64,000 nucleotides of DNA from Pseudomonas viridiflava (GTDB lineage: Bacteria > Pseudomonadota > Gammaproteobacteria > Pseudomonadales > Pseudomonadaceae). A program made the translations under genes and the position numbers. The notes under the pieces were generated by a model. The model did not search any database. It worked only from the letters and a program-made list of their open reading frames with translations, and was not told the origin of the DNA. Where the stretch lies: positions 1 to 64,000 of the forward strand of contig NZ_UUON01000045.1 in NCBI RefSeq assembly GCF_900590885.1, written 5' to 3'. Shown one piece after another: positions 42,626 through 51,831 of the stretch (position 1 is the first letter of the stretch; every line of letters begins with the position of its first letter).

Positions 42626-43120
42626 TTAGCGGCGGCGGAACAGCGGCAGCGGCTCATCCGTTGCAGCCTGGTACGTCACCGAGAAGTCCTTGAGGCTTTC
42701 CAGCGCTTCGTACGGGTCTTTGTCGGCGCGCAAGGCGAAGGCATCGAACCCGCAGCGGCGCAGGTAGAACAGCTGGTCGCGCAGCACATCGCCAATCGCC
42801 CGCAGCTCGCCCTTGTAACCATAACGGTCACGCAGCAGGCGCGCGTTGGAGTAGTTGCGACCGTCGGTGAAGGCCGGGAAGTTCAGCGCGATAACCTGGA
42901 AATGCTCCACGTCTTCGCCGATTTCCTCGGCTTCTTCATCGGCGTCCAGCCATACACCCAGGCCGCCGTCGCGGGCCTTGAGGGCGTGGCCGTGCTCGCG
43001 CCACAACGCCAACGGCACGATCAGGTCGTCGCAGTTGGAGATGCCGTCGAAGCTCGCGTCCTTGGGCAGCAGGTGCCAGGTTTCGTCGAGGACTTCGTTG
43101 TTCTTAATGATTCGCTGCAT
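42626..43120 (-). CDS. DUF934 domain protein, sulfite reductase partner
   Basis: This 164-residue protein of the DUF934 family shows LIVPLALWREHGHALKARDG, GVWLDADEEAEEIGED, FPAFTDGRNYSNARLLRDRY and the closing region RRCGFDAFALRADKD. It always accompanies cysI in pseudomonads and beta-proteobacteria and is thought to assist sulfite reduction. AAGGAG upstream sets ATG 43120, which lies 17 bases inside the end of cysI, so the two are coupled. Confidence 0.93.
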   Translation of the reverse strand: MQRIIKNNEVLDETWHLLPKDASFDGISNCDDLIVPLALWREHGHALKARDGGLGVWLDADEEAEEIGEDVEHFQVIALNFPAFTDGRNYSNARLLRDRYGYKGELRAIGDVLRDQLFYLRRCGFDAFALRADKDPYEALESLKDFSVTYQAATDEPLPLFRRR

Positions 43121-44762
43121 AGACGCGCTCCTTGAACAGGTCAATGCCGATGCGCTGGTAGGTGTCGATGAAACGCTCATCTTCGGTGCGCTGTTCGATG
43201 TACACGTCGATCAGCTTGCCGATCACCTCGGGCATGGCTTCCTGGGCGAAGGACGGGCCAAGGATCTTGCCCAGGCTCGCATCGCGGCTGGCGCTGCCAC
43301 CCAGGGACACTTGGTAGAATTCTTCGCCTTTCTTGTCCACGCCCAGGATGCCGATGTGGCCGACGTGGTGGTGACCACAGGCGTTCATGCAACCGGAGAT
43401 GTTCAGGTCCAGCTCGCCGATGTCGAACAGGTAGTCCAGGTCGTCGAAACGGCGCTGGATGGATTCGGCAATCGGGATCGACTTGGCGTTGGCCAGGGAG
43501 CAGAAATCGCCGCCCGGGCAGCAGATGATGTCGGTCAGCAGGCCGATGTTCGGCGTGGCGAAACCGCCTTCGCGCAGCTCGCCCCAGAGGGTGAACAGTT
43601 GGCTCTGCTCGACGTCCGCGAGGATGATGTTCTGCTCGTGGGAGGTGCGCAGTTGGCCATAGCTGTAGCGGTCGGCCAGGTCGGCGACGGCGTCCAGCTG
43701 CTTGTCGGTGATATCGCCCGGCGCTACGCCGGTCGGTTTCAGCGACAGGGTCACGGCCACGTAACCCGGCTTCTTGTGCGCCAGGGTGTTGCGGCCACGC
43801 CAGCGGGCAAAGCCTGGATGCTCTTTATCCAGCGCGGCGAGTTCGGCGTCCTGATTGCTCAGGGCCTTGTACTCAGGGTCGACGAAGTGCTTGGCAACAC
43901 GGTGCACTTCGGCTTCGGTCAGGGTGGTCTGGCCGCCGCGCAGGTGTTCCATTTCGGCGTCGACTTTCTGGGCAAACACCTCAGGGGTCAGCGCCTTGAC
44001 CAGGATCTTGATTCGCGCCTTGTACTTGTTGTCACGACGGCCATAGCGGTTGTAGACCCGCAGGATGGCGTCGAGGTAGCTGAGCAGGTCCTGCCACGGC
44101 AGGAACTCGTTGATAAACGCGCCAACCACCGGGGTACGGCCCAGGCCGCCACCCACCAGCACGCGGAAACCCAGCTCGCCGGCCGCGTTGTACACCGGCT
44201 CCAGGCCGATATCGTGTACTTCGATGGCAGCGCGGTCCGAGGTCGAGCCATTGACGGCGATCTTGAACTTGCGCGGCAGGTAGGCGAATTCGGGGTGGAA
44301 GGTGGTCCACTGACGCACGATCTCGCACCACGGGCGCGGATCGATCAGCTCGTCGGCGGCGACGCCGGCGAATTGGTCGGTGGTCACGTTGCGCAGGCAG
44401 TTACCGCTGGTCTGAATCGCGTGCATCTGCACGGTCGCCAGTTCAGCCAGGATGTCCGGCACATCTTCCAGGGCCGGCCAGTTGAACTGCACGTTCTGGC
44501 GGGTACTGATGTGGGCGTAGCCTTTGTCGAAGTCGCGGGCAATCTTGGCCATCATGCGCATCTGGCGCGAAGTCAGCTGGCCATAAGGCACGGCCACCCG
44601 CAGCATCGGCGCAAAGCGCTGAACATAAAGGCCATTTTGCAGGCGCAGAGGGCGGAACTCTTCTTCGCTCAGTTCACCTGCCAGATAGCGTCGGGTCTGA
44701 TCACGGAACTGCTTGACGCGGTCCTCGATGATGCGCTGATCGTATTCGTCGTATACGTACAT
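43104..44762 (-). CDS. cysI: Assimilatory sulfite reductase hemoprotein
   Basis: This 552-residue enzyme uses siroheme and [4Fe-4S] to reduce sulfite to sulfide in cysteine biosynthesis. It has two half-repeats, with LRVAVPYGQLTSRQMRMMAK and the motif TSGNCLRNVTTDQFAG in the first. The cluster and siroheme cysteines are in ICCPGGDFCSLANAKS and SGCMNACGHHHVGHIGILG. ATG 44762 (MYVYDEYDQRIIEDRV) is the family start; AGGA lies upstream. It heads the cysI-DUF934 operon. Confidence 0.95.
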   Translation of the reverse strand: MYVYDEYDQRIIEDRVKQFRDQTRRYLAGELSEEEFRPLRLQNGLYVQRFAPMLRVAVPYGQLTSRQMRMMAKIARDFDKGYAHISTRQNVQFNWPALEDVPDILAELATVQMHAIQTSGNCLRNVTTDQFAGVAADELIDPRPWCEIVRQWTTFHPEFAYLPRKFKIAVNGSTSDRAAIEVHDIGLEPVYNAAGELGFRVLVGGGLGRTPVVGAFINEFLPWQDLLSYLDAILRVYNRYGRRDNKYKARIKILVKALTPEVFAQKVDAEMEHLRGGQTTLTEAEVHRVAKHFVDPEYKALSNQDAELAALDKEHPGFARWRGRNTLAHKKPGYVAVTLSLKPTGVAPGDITDKQLDAVADLADRYSYGQLRTSHEQNIILADVEQSQLFTLWGELREGGFATPNIGLLTDIICCPGGDFCSLANAKSIPIAESIQRRFDDLDYLFDIGELDLNISGCMNACGHHHVGHIGILGVDKKGEEFYQVSLGGSASRDASLGKILGPSFAQEAMPEVIGKLIDVYIEQRTEDERFIDTYQRIGIDLFKERVYAANH

Positions 44763-44995
44763 ATAGGTCCTGTTCTCGGCAAATCTGCGCGCACGGCCGC
44801 GCACTCCCAACGGAGCCGGCGCACGATACCAGTTTGCGTTTATGCGCAAAAGTGATGTTTGAGTATATGCAAATAACCAAATTGACTAATGAGAACGGTT
44901 ATCGGGATACCCACATTTGTCATGCGGGCAATCCTCAACTTTACTGTGAGCGTGTTTACCTGCAGTCACCTACAAAACCGACAAGAGGCGATGCG

Positions 44996-45109
44996 ATGAG
45001 CAATTCGACAAAAGCCCGTAAACCCGACAGTACCGTGGATGCCTGGGCGATTTTATTCTTGATTATCCTGGTGGTGGGAACTGCCGTGTTCTGGGTCAGC
45101 CATCAATAG
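44996..45109 (+). CDS. 37-residue single-pass membrane protein
   Basis: This tiny protein starts MSNSTKARKPDSTVDAWAIL and then has one membrane helix (LFLIILVVGTAVFWV). GAGG (44985-44988) is well spaced before ATG 44996. The polar basic N-terminus should face the cytoplasm. No family was recognised. A perfect hairpin terminator follows 22 bases after the stop, supporting a real transcript. Confidence 0.7.
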   Translation: MSNSTKARKPDSTVDAWAILFLIILVVGTAVFWVSHQ

Positions 45110-45131
45110 GAAGACGGCGTGATCCTAAGGC

Positions 45132-45170
45132 AAAAAATGAGGGAGCAGCCGCGCTGCTCCCTCATTTTTT
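45132..45170. terminator. Bidirectional terminator
   Basis: AAAAAATGAGGGAGCAGC (45132-45149) and its exact complement (45153-45170) enclose a 3-base loop, giving A6 and T6 at the stem ends. It ends transcription of both the 37-residue gene (plus) and the DUF2970 gene (minus), which finish on either side. Confidence 0.92.
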
Positions 45171-45174
45171 TCGC

Positions 45175-45390
45175 CTACACGCCAGCCAGGTGCAGCACCA
45201 GCTTGACGATGCCGAACAGCGCCAAGGCAAAGATCGCCGTGAACAGAACTCCCAAGAGCACAAAGTGGCTGGGCTTGCCGTGGGTGAAGTCGCGGGCGCG
45301 GTTTTTGCCACTTTGCACGCCGAATGCCGCTGCCATCACGCTGTGCAGCATCTGCCAGAACGTCGGTGGTTTGTTGTTGGAGTCGTCCAT
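45175..45390 (-). CDS. DUF2970 family small membrane protein
   Basis: This 71-residue protein begins MDDSNNKPPTFWQMLHSVMA and continues AAFGVQSGKNRARDF. One C-terminal membrane helix follows (FVLLGVLFTAIFALALFGIV). This matches DUF2970, a small inner-membrane family of unknown function found in pseudomonads. ATG 45390 starts the conserved part. It ends at the shared terminator. Confidence 0.85.
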   Translation of the reverse strand: MDDSNNKPPTFWQMLHSVMAAAFGVQSGKNRARDFTHGKPSHFVLLGVLFTAIFALALFGIVKLVLHLAGV

Positions 45391-45521
45391 GTGGCCCTCG
45401 GATCGTGGTGACAAGCCCAATGCTCCCCACAGGATAGTCAACTTATAGCTATTTACTGCCTTGCAGGGCGGCGTGGCCGTTGTACTGGAACTCTTTAACC
45501 CGAGTTTCCAGGAGTCACCTC

Positions 45522-48446
45522 ATGGCCCTTTCAACCCCAGCGCCGGACGAAGGCCTGCACACCGCGCTGATCAAACACCGCCTGCCACTCTGGCTCACCC
45601 ACAGCGCCAGCGCGGATATCCGCCGTCTGCGCGGTGGCGTGCAGCCCGGCCCGGCGCCTGCCTGGCTAAGTGATGCCCCGGCCGAGCTGCGTGCTGCCCT
45701 GAGCGCTAGCCAGCTGCGCAGCCACGCGTCCAACCAGGTCTTGGCCAAGACCTTGAAACCGCTCAAGGGCCCGGCCGCCTTTGCCCAGCCGTTGCTGGAG
45801 GCCGCATTGCAACAGCGTTTCGGGCAGGCCCCCGACGTGCATCAAAACGCCTTGTTCTATCTGCGTTATCGCCAGGCCACCGTGCAGCACACCTTGCTCC
45901 AGGCTGCCTTGTTGAATTTCGAGGGCAACGAAACGTTCTCCGAGGTGGCGCTGGGTGAAACCAGCGCCCTTGCCCCCGTCGGGGCGTTGAAAACCGACTA
46001 CGGCACGTTCACGCGAGGCGGATGGCCGGCGCGCTATCGCTACACCGAGAAGTTGCCGATAGCGCCGCAGGACTTCGCGACGATGTGTCGCCACCTGGAC
46101 CTGGGCAAGCAGTACCAGAACCATTTGAAGCAAGTATTCGACGCGCCGGACACAGCACTCCAGGTTCGCGCGCAGATGATCCAGGCACAAAAGGACCTGC
46201 TCGCGGTGCGACTGCACACGGCGCGGATCAAGCACGAGGTCAGCGCGTCGTTCTATGCCGTGTTGCTCAAGCTGCTGGCCGGCGCTGAAAGGCTCACGCT
46301 GGACGGTCGACCCTTGGGTTACACCCAGTTGTCGGTCCTCGGTTGCCCCTTGGGCGAAGTGGTGCTGATCGGCCCGCCAGCCGGGCGTTTGGTCGCCTGG
46401 ATTGCCGGCGCGCCGCTGTACCCGCTCAAGGAATATGCGTCGATGCAGGCGTTTGAAAAAGACTTGGCGATCAACCTGCGCTCACGCACTTATCAGCGGC
46501 TGTTGGCCAGCCGCGTGCCACAGGGCGATGCGCCAGCCTTTTTCAAGCGGCTGCAAGAGAAGCTCTTTACCTACCGCTGGAATGCGGCCAAGGGCGTCCA
46601 GGAGCAGGTCTACGATGAGCAGATCAACCTGAACCTGCGCGAAAGTCGCATCACTGGCGAGCTGTTTGGCGCGCTCTACGAAAAACATGTGCAACGCCTC
46701 AAGAAGGGTGCCCTCAAGCTCGCCGTGCCGACGGCCGAGGCCGATCGCAAGGCGGCTCAGGAGCGCCATCAGCACTGGCTGGGCCTGGGCATGAACCTAT
46801 TGAATGTGGCGGCGTTTTTTGTGCCCGGGTTGGGCGAGTTGATGTTGGTCGTGACAGCCATTCAAGTGGGCATGGAGGTGTACCACGGCATCGAATCGTG
46901 GAAGCAGGGCGACCTGGATGCGGCCTGGGCCCATCTGGAATCGGTGGCGCTGAATGTGGCCTTTATGGCAACGCTGGCGGGCACGGGCGTGCTGCTTAGG
47001 CGCCCACCAGTGATTCAAGTGTCGAAATGGGTCGACGGCCTGGTGCCGGTCAAGCTGCCCAGTGGTGAAGCGCGCCTGTGGAAGCCCGACCTTGAACCCT
47101 ACCGCAGTGACGTGGTGCTCGACCCGGCGCTGCAGCCCAATGCCCAGGGCCAATACGAGGTGGATGGCAAAATCTATGTGCGCATCGGAGCGGGCGTCTA
47201 CGAAAAAGGCTTTGATACCCAACTGAAAAAATGGCGGATCAAACACCCGCGCGACCCCGAGGCCTACCAGCCGGAACTGCACGGCAACCAGGCCGGAGCG
47301 TGGCGTTCTATCCACGAACGACCTCGGGACTGGTCGCGCCTGACCCTGCTGCGGCGCCTGGGGCATGCAACCCGCAGCTTCGCCGACGACACCCTGTTGC
47401 GCATTGGCGATATCAGCGGCGTATCCGACGAGGCACTGTGCAAAATCCATCTTGATGGTTCGCCTTTGCCGGCACCCCTGGCCGATACATTGCGGCGGTT
47501 CAGGGTTGATCAGCCGACCACTTTCGCCGAAGCCCCGTTGCGCGACAGCGAGTGGCTACAGCGGCGTTTCCCGGGGCTGCCCAGGGAGGCCATGGCTGAG
47601 GTACTGGCGCAGGCCAGCGCGCCTGAGCGTGTGCAGATCCGCAGCAGCGGCCGGGTGCCGGCGCGGCTGGACAACCTTGCGCGCGCCCAGGCCCAGCAAG
47701 TGCGCTTGAGTCGGGCGATCGCCGGGCTGCACCGAGACAGCCTGGCCAGCGCCGACAGCGATCGCCTGGCATTGCACAGCCTGGAGCAACTGCCGGGCTG
47801 GCCGGGGAATATTCGCCTGGAGGTGCGCGCGGACGCCTTCGACGGGGTATTGCTGGACAGCATCGGCCCTGAAGCGGCACCGGTCCGTAGATACCTGGTC
47901 AAGCACGACGGTACCTTCCTGGCCTGTAACGAGCGCGGCGAGCCGCTGGCCAACGCTGTGCCCGATGCGCACAACGCGTATCAATCGATCCTGCAGGCCT
48001 TGCCTGAGGCCGCGCGGCGCGATATGGGGTTTGCGCGGGTCGGCCAAGAGGCCGAGTTGCAACGCGCGTTGGCCGATTATGCGGTGAGCCATCGCACACG
48101 CATGAGTGCCTTCCTGAAGCAGCGCGTGGCGCGCTCCAGGCCGCAATGGCGCCTGTCGAACACGCGCGCGGGGTTCACACTGAGTGGTCGTGGTGACGCG
48201 TTTGCCGTGGATGCCTCCCTGGTGACTCGGGTGCAGGACTTGTACCCCGAACTCAGCAGCGAGCAGGCCAGCCGTTTTGTGCGGGCGCGGTTGCGTGGCG
48301 GCGACACGACGCAGCAGGTGTTCAACCTCCTGGCGAACCGACGGCGCGAGTTTGACACCCTGCGCGCCACCCTTGAAGAATGGGCACAGGCAACCGGTGA
48401 ACCCCGCATCTGCCCTCCGCACGCCGGCAAGTTGCTGAGGCGCTGA
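45522..48446 (+). CDS. NEL-type effector, N-terminal part (dermonecrotic-toxin-like domain), ends at frameshift
   Basis: This 974-residue frame starts at ATG 45522 behind AGGAG. The first ~420 residues look like the dermonecrotic toxin (DUF6543-type) domain: LYPLKEYASMQAFEKDLAIN and LDLGKQYQNHLKQVF. A hydrophobic pair of segments near residues 427-500 (LLNVAAFFVPGLGELMLVVT) may insert in membranes. The frame ends in GEPRICPPHAGKLLRR, which does not look like a natural C-terminus. The next frame continues the expected protein, so this is the front half of one ~2,090-residue gene. There is no signal peptide, and no chaperone or immunity gene beside it. Confidence 0.8.
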   Translation: MALSTPAPDEGLHTALIKHRLPLWLTHSASADIRRLRGGVQPGPAPAWLSDAPAELRAALSASQLRSHASNQVLAKTLKPLKGPAAFAQPLLEAALQQRFGQAPDVHQNALFYLRYRQATVQHTLLQAALLNFEGNETFSEVALGETSALAPVGALKTDYGTFTRGGWPARYRYTEKLPIAPQDFATMCRHLDLGKQYQNHLKQVFDAPDTALQVRAQMIQAQKDLLAVRLHTARIKHEVSASFYAVLLKLLAGAERLTLDGRPLGYTQLSVLGCPLGEVVLIGPPAGRLVAWIAGAPLYPLKEYASMQAFEKDLAINLRSRTYQRLLASRVPQGDAPAFFKRLQEKLFTYRWNAAKGVQEQVYDEQINLNLRESRITGELFGALYEKHVQRLKKGALKLAVPTAEADRKAAQERHQHWLGLGMNLLNVAAFFVPGLGELMLVVTAIQVGMEVYHGIESWKQGDLDAAWAHLESVALNVAFMATLAGTGVLLRRPPVIQVSKWVDGLVPVKLPSGEARLWKPDLEPYRSDVVLDPALQPNAQGQYEVDGKIYVRIGAGVYEKGFDTQLKKWRIKHPRDPEAYQPELHGNQAGAWRSIHERPRDWSRLTLLRRLGHATRSFADDTLLRIGDISGVSDEALCKIHLDGSPLPAPLADTLRRFRVDQPTTFAEAPLRDSEWLQRRFPGLPREAMAEVLAQASAPERVQIRSSGRVPARLDNLARAQAQQVRLSRAIAGLHRDSLASADSDRLALHSLEQLPGWPGNIRLEVRADAFDGVLLDSIGPEAAPVRRYLVKHDGTFLACNERGEPLANAVPDAHNAYQSILQALPEAARRDMGFARVGQEAELQRALADYAVSHRTRMSAFLKQRVARSRPQWRLSNTRAGFTLSGRGDAFAVDASLVTRVQDLYPELSSEQASRFVRARLRGGDTTQQVFNLLANRRREFDTLRATLEEWAQATGEPRICPPHAGKLLRR
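48401..48443 (+). other. Frameshift site splitting the NEL effector gene
   Basis: Upstream codons are open in one frame to TGA 48444, and downstream codons in another from just after TGA 48398-48400. The shared window therefore confines the shift. Adding one base, for example in the C4 run at 48402-48405, joins TGEP to HLPSARRQVAEALTQCWRQN, which reads as continuous protein. No slippery heptamer is evident, so a mutation or sequencing error is more likely than programmed shifting. Confidence 0.75.
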
Positions 48447-51400
48447 CGCAATGTTGGCGGCAAAACCTGTATCGCGGGATACCGCCCCATGCGCGATTCG
48501 ACCTCGGCGTTGAGCACCGCCTGCCGACCTTGGCGGCAGATTTTTCGCATGTACAGGCGTTGCGGTTGGAGGGCCCCGCGCTGCTGGGTGACGACGGCGC
48601 GGCGTTGTTCCAACTGTTTCCCCGAGTACAGCACCTTGAAGTGTCTGTGATGCAGGCCGACCTGGGCTCCGTGGGCGAGCGTTTGCGCGACTTGCCGGGC
48701 ATCACCCAGCTGTCGATCAATGGCCCTGAACTGAATCTGGCCACAGGGCTTGAGCCTGTATTGACCGGCATGCCACAGCTGGAGCGGCTGGCCCTCAGGG
48801 GAGCCCTGGAAAGCCTGGATGTCAGTGGCCTGCCAGACCTGCGAACCCTGGAAGTCAGCGGGTCGCTCGCGGCGTTCCCCGAAGGGCTTGTGATGCTGGA
48901 ACGGCTTGAAGCCGCGAGGCTGCAGGACACACGGATTTGCACGGTGCCCGAGGCCGTCTTTGCCGGGCATGAGCGGCTGTGGCGAGGCCTGGAATTGAAC
49001 TGGTCGACGTTTGAACCCGAAGCGGCCATGCGCGTGTTTGATTACCTGCACGATAACCCGGCGCATCTGGTGGATGAGGCGCAGTGGGTGCAAGCGTATT
49101 GCGCGGGTGCCCTTCGCTCCATGAAGGGCGCGTTGGCCCGTGATGTGCCGTCGCAGCTTTCAGGGCGTGCGCGCGTGCTGCAGGTCAATGAATTGCGCAA
49201 TGAGCACCGGCAATTACTCGCCGAGCTGGAGGCTTGGAAAACCCGCGGGCTGGAGGTTGGCCGTCAGCAGCAGGAGGGGGTCTACCGCGAACGCGCGGCC
49301 GACAATGTGCTCGCAAGCTGGCGTGAAGGGCTTGACCGTCGCGTGGCAGGCGATACCGCGCCAGGCGAGGCCTACACCGACAGCCTGGACCTGTCGGGAG
49401 GCGGCCTGGCGAGCCTGCCGCAGTTGCCGATGCAGGGCTTTGCCCACGTGCGGTTTTTGAGCCTGAACGGTATACGCGTGTCCGTCGAGGCGTTGGATGG
49501 GCTACTGGACCAGTTCCCAATGCTGTACCGACTGGACCTGGCCCGCAACAGCCTGGCGCTGTTGCCGTCGCGGCTGAGTGAGCTGCGCCTGCTCGAGCAC
49601 CTGGATCTATCCTATAACGAGCTGACGCTGACACACGCCATGCAGCAGCAGCTGAATGAATTGGGCAACGTTCAGGAACTGAGCCTGGCATACAACCGGG
49701 TGGGCCGCTTGGACGTACGGGCGTTGAAGCAATTGCGTGGTTTAAACCTCAGCCATAGCGGCATTGCCACGTGGCCCGAGGGCGTGCTGGACTTGCCCGC
49801 GCTGCGCCGCCTGGACTTGAGCCACAGCGCAATCACCGAGATCCCCGCGCAGGCGCTCACCGAGCATCAAACGCTCATGCAAGGCACCCAACTGCGGGGC
49901 TGTCGCCTGGGGCCGCAGGCGCTTGCGGATTTACAACGTTTCGAGCCGCCCCTGCCCCCCAGCGTCAATGCCGAGCTGCAACGCCTTGCCCAGCATCTGG
50001 AGCCCCAGGCGCTGGCCGAGTTGCAACGCCGCATGCTTCAGCACATGGGCGGTGACGCACCGCTCGGCATCCCCCGCGATCTGCTCGCGGGGGGCCTCAC
50101 GGGTGGCGATCCCGAATATTTCCCGCTGGAAGTCGCGGACGACCCTGGCCTGTTGCTCGATGTGCCCGAGGGCTTGCCAGGTGGTGAGCAGCAGCAAATG
50201 CTGACGCGCCAGTTGAATACCTGGATCGATATTCGCGCCTACCGCGAGGGTAGTGGCTGGGTCAGTGCAGTTGACCGGCGCCGGGCGGCAGACCGAATCC
50301 TGCAAAGCTGGCGAAACCACCTGCACGCTCAGCCGGAGGGCGACGCAACCACGCTGGATTTGTCCGCGCTGTGCCTGGGCGACTTGCCCGCGCTGGGGCA
50401 TCGCTTCGAGCATGTCACCACGCTGAACCTGAGCGCCGTCCGGCTCACGGAGCAGGGCTCTAACGGGTTTGTGCGCGCGTTTCCTCAACTGCGTCGTCTG
50501 ATCCTCAGTCGCAACGGGCTCAGTCGGTTGCCGCAGGCGGTGCACGAATTGCCGGCGCTGGAGGCGCTGGACCTGGGCGGCAACGCCTTTAATGACCTGG
50601 ACATTACCGCGCTCCCCCGGTTGGAAACCCTCGACCTGCGCGACAATGGCCTGACGGACTGGCCGGCGGGATGCCTGGCGGCGCCGCGCCTGCGCAACTT
50701 GAACCTGAGCAACAACCGCATCGAAAGCATCCCCGACGATGCCTGGTACCCGGAGCACCTCGGCTTGATGGCTGGCACGGACCTGTCCGATAACCTGCTG
50801 CTGGCCCCCGACCTGCGCAGGTTGCACGACTATTTCCTCGACACCGGCCATGGCCTGGGTTTTTCCGAGGCCGAGATTGACGAGTTACTGGACGGCTACG
50901 AGGAGACGAGCGAGGACGAGGGAGAGGCGCATCCCGAATTACAGTCGCCTCAGGCGCAGAAAAACCAATGGTGTTCCGAAGTGTTGGCGGATTCGAAAAA
51001 ACAGTCGCTATGGGACGAACTCAGCGCCGCCGAAGGCAGCGCCGACTTTTTCTTCATCCTTTCCCAACTGAGGTATGCCGAGGACTTCAGCCGCGATCGC
51101 ATCGAGCTGACGCGTCGGGTCTGGGACGTGCTGGAAACTGCACACCAGAGGCCTGAAGTGAGGGAGATGCTGTTTGCCAAGGCTGCGCAGGCGACGCAGA
51201 CGGTTACCTGCGGCGATGGCTGGAGCCTGTTGTTCAGCGACCTGGAGATTGGCGTTTATGAGTTCAAGGCGCTCAATGCAGTGGCGCCGGGCGAGGAGGG
51301 TCTCAGCCTGTTCAAGTTGGCTCGCGGCATGATCCGCCTGGAAGAGGTCGAGGCCAGCGCCGCGACTGCCATCAGCCAACGCCCGCGAGTCGACCCGGCC

Positions 51401-51796
51401 GAAGTACGCCTGGCCTATCGGATTGGCCTGGCAAAAAGGCTGGAACTGCCGCGTCAGCCGTCCAGCATGATCTACCAGGACCTCGCGAACGTACCGCAGG
51501 CGGATATCGACAGTGCCTACAGCCGCATCATCGCCGGCGAAAGCGCCCCGGCATTTGCCGACAAGCTGGTGGCGCGCAGTTATTGGGTGGACTACCTGAA
51601 GCGAAAGTATCCCGCCGAGTTTGCCGAGCAGGCGCGGCAGCATAATGCCAGGGTCGACGCCCTGGACGCACGGCACGCGGACCTCAACCCGCAATACCTG
51701 GCGGACTCAGTGGTACTGGACCGCCAGCGTACCCAGGAGGCGACGGCGCTTGCGTTGCAACTGACGGCGCGCGAGCGCACCGCATTCGGCGTGTAA
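48401..51796 (+). CDS. NEL-type effector, C-terminal part (leucine-rich repeats + NEL E3 ubiquitin ligase domain)
   Basis: This is the continuation of the effector. Early residues AEALTQCWRQNLYRGIPPHA lie in frame before any good start codon; the first start-like codon is TTG 48530, without a ribosome-binding site. Leucine-rich repeats follow in two blocks (for example LPALRRLDLSHSAITEIPA and LPALEALDLGGNAFNDLDI). The C-terminal ~290 residues are a NEL domain like IpaH/SspH/SlrP, with the catalytic Cys in TVTCGDGWSLLFSDLEIGVY (codon 51209-51211, CxD motif intact). Such enzymes ubiquitinate host proteins after secretion. It is likely expressed only if the frameshift is absent or suppressed. 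Confidence 0.82.
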   Translation, partial: TPHLPSARRQVAEALTQCWRQNLYRGIPPHARFDLGVEHRLPTLAADFSHVQALRLEGPALLGDDGAALFQLFPRVQHLEVSVMQADLGSVGERLRDLPGITQLSINGPELNLATGLEPVLTGMPQLERLALRGALESLDVSGLPDLRTLEVSGSLAAFPEGLVMLERLEAARLQDTRICTVPEAVFAGHERLWRGLELNWSTFEPEAAMRVFDYLHDNPAHLVDEAQWVQAYCAGALRSMKGALARDVPSQLSGRARVLQVNELRNEHRQLLAELEAWKTRGLEVGRQQQEGVYRERAADNVLASWREGLDRRVAGDTAPGEAYTDSLDLSGGGLASLPQLPMQGFAHVRFLSLNGIRVSVEALDGLLDQFPMLYRLDLARNSLALLPSRLSELRLLEHLDLSYNELTLTHAMQQQLNELGNVQELSLAYNRVGRLDVRALKQLRGLNLSHSGIATWPEGVLDLPALRRLDLSHSAITEIPAQALTEHQTLMQGTQLRGCRLGPQALADLQRFEPPLPPSVNAELQRLAQHLEPQALAELQRRMLQHMGGDAPLGIPRDLLAGGLTGGDPEYFPLEVADDPGLLLDVPEGLPGGEQQQMLTRQLNTWIDIRAYREGSGWVSAVDRRRAADRILQSWRNHLHAQPEGDATTLDLSALCLGDLPALGHRFEHVTTLNLSAVRLTEQGSNGFVRAFPQLRRLILSRNGLSRLPQAVHELPALEALDLGGNAFNDLDITALPRLETLDLRDNGLTDWPAGCLAAPRLRNLNLSNNRIESIPDDAWYPEHLGLMAGTDLSDNLLLAPDLRRLHDYFLDTGHGLGFSEAEIDELLDGYEETSEDEGEAHPELQSPQAQKNQWCSEVLADSKKQSLWDELSAAEGSADFFFILSQLRYAEDFSRDRIELTRRVWDVLETAHQRPEVREMLFAKAAQATQTVTCGDGWSLLFSDLEIGVYEFKALNAVAPGEEGLSLFKLARGMIRLEEVEASAATAISQRPRVDPAEVRLAYRIGLAKRLELPRQPSSMIYQDLANVPQADIDSAYSRIIAGESAPAFADKLVARSYWVDYLKRKYPAEFAEQARQHNARVDALDARHADLNPQYLADSVVLDRQRTQEATALALQLTARERTAFGV

Positions 51797-51831
51797 ACCG
51801 GGGGCGGCTGAACACCGCGCCCCGGTCTGGA

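Noticed and set aside
48401..48443. Programmed ribosomal frameshift in the NEL effector
   Set aside because: No slippery heptamer or downstream structure was evident; a one-base deletion in the C4 run explains it more simply.
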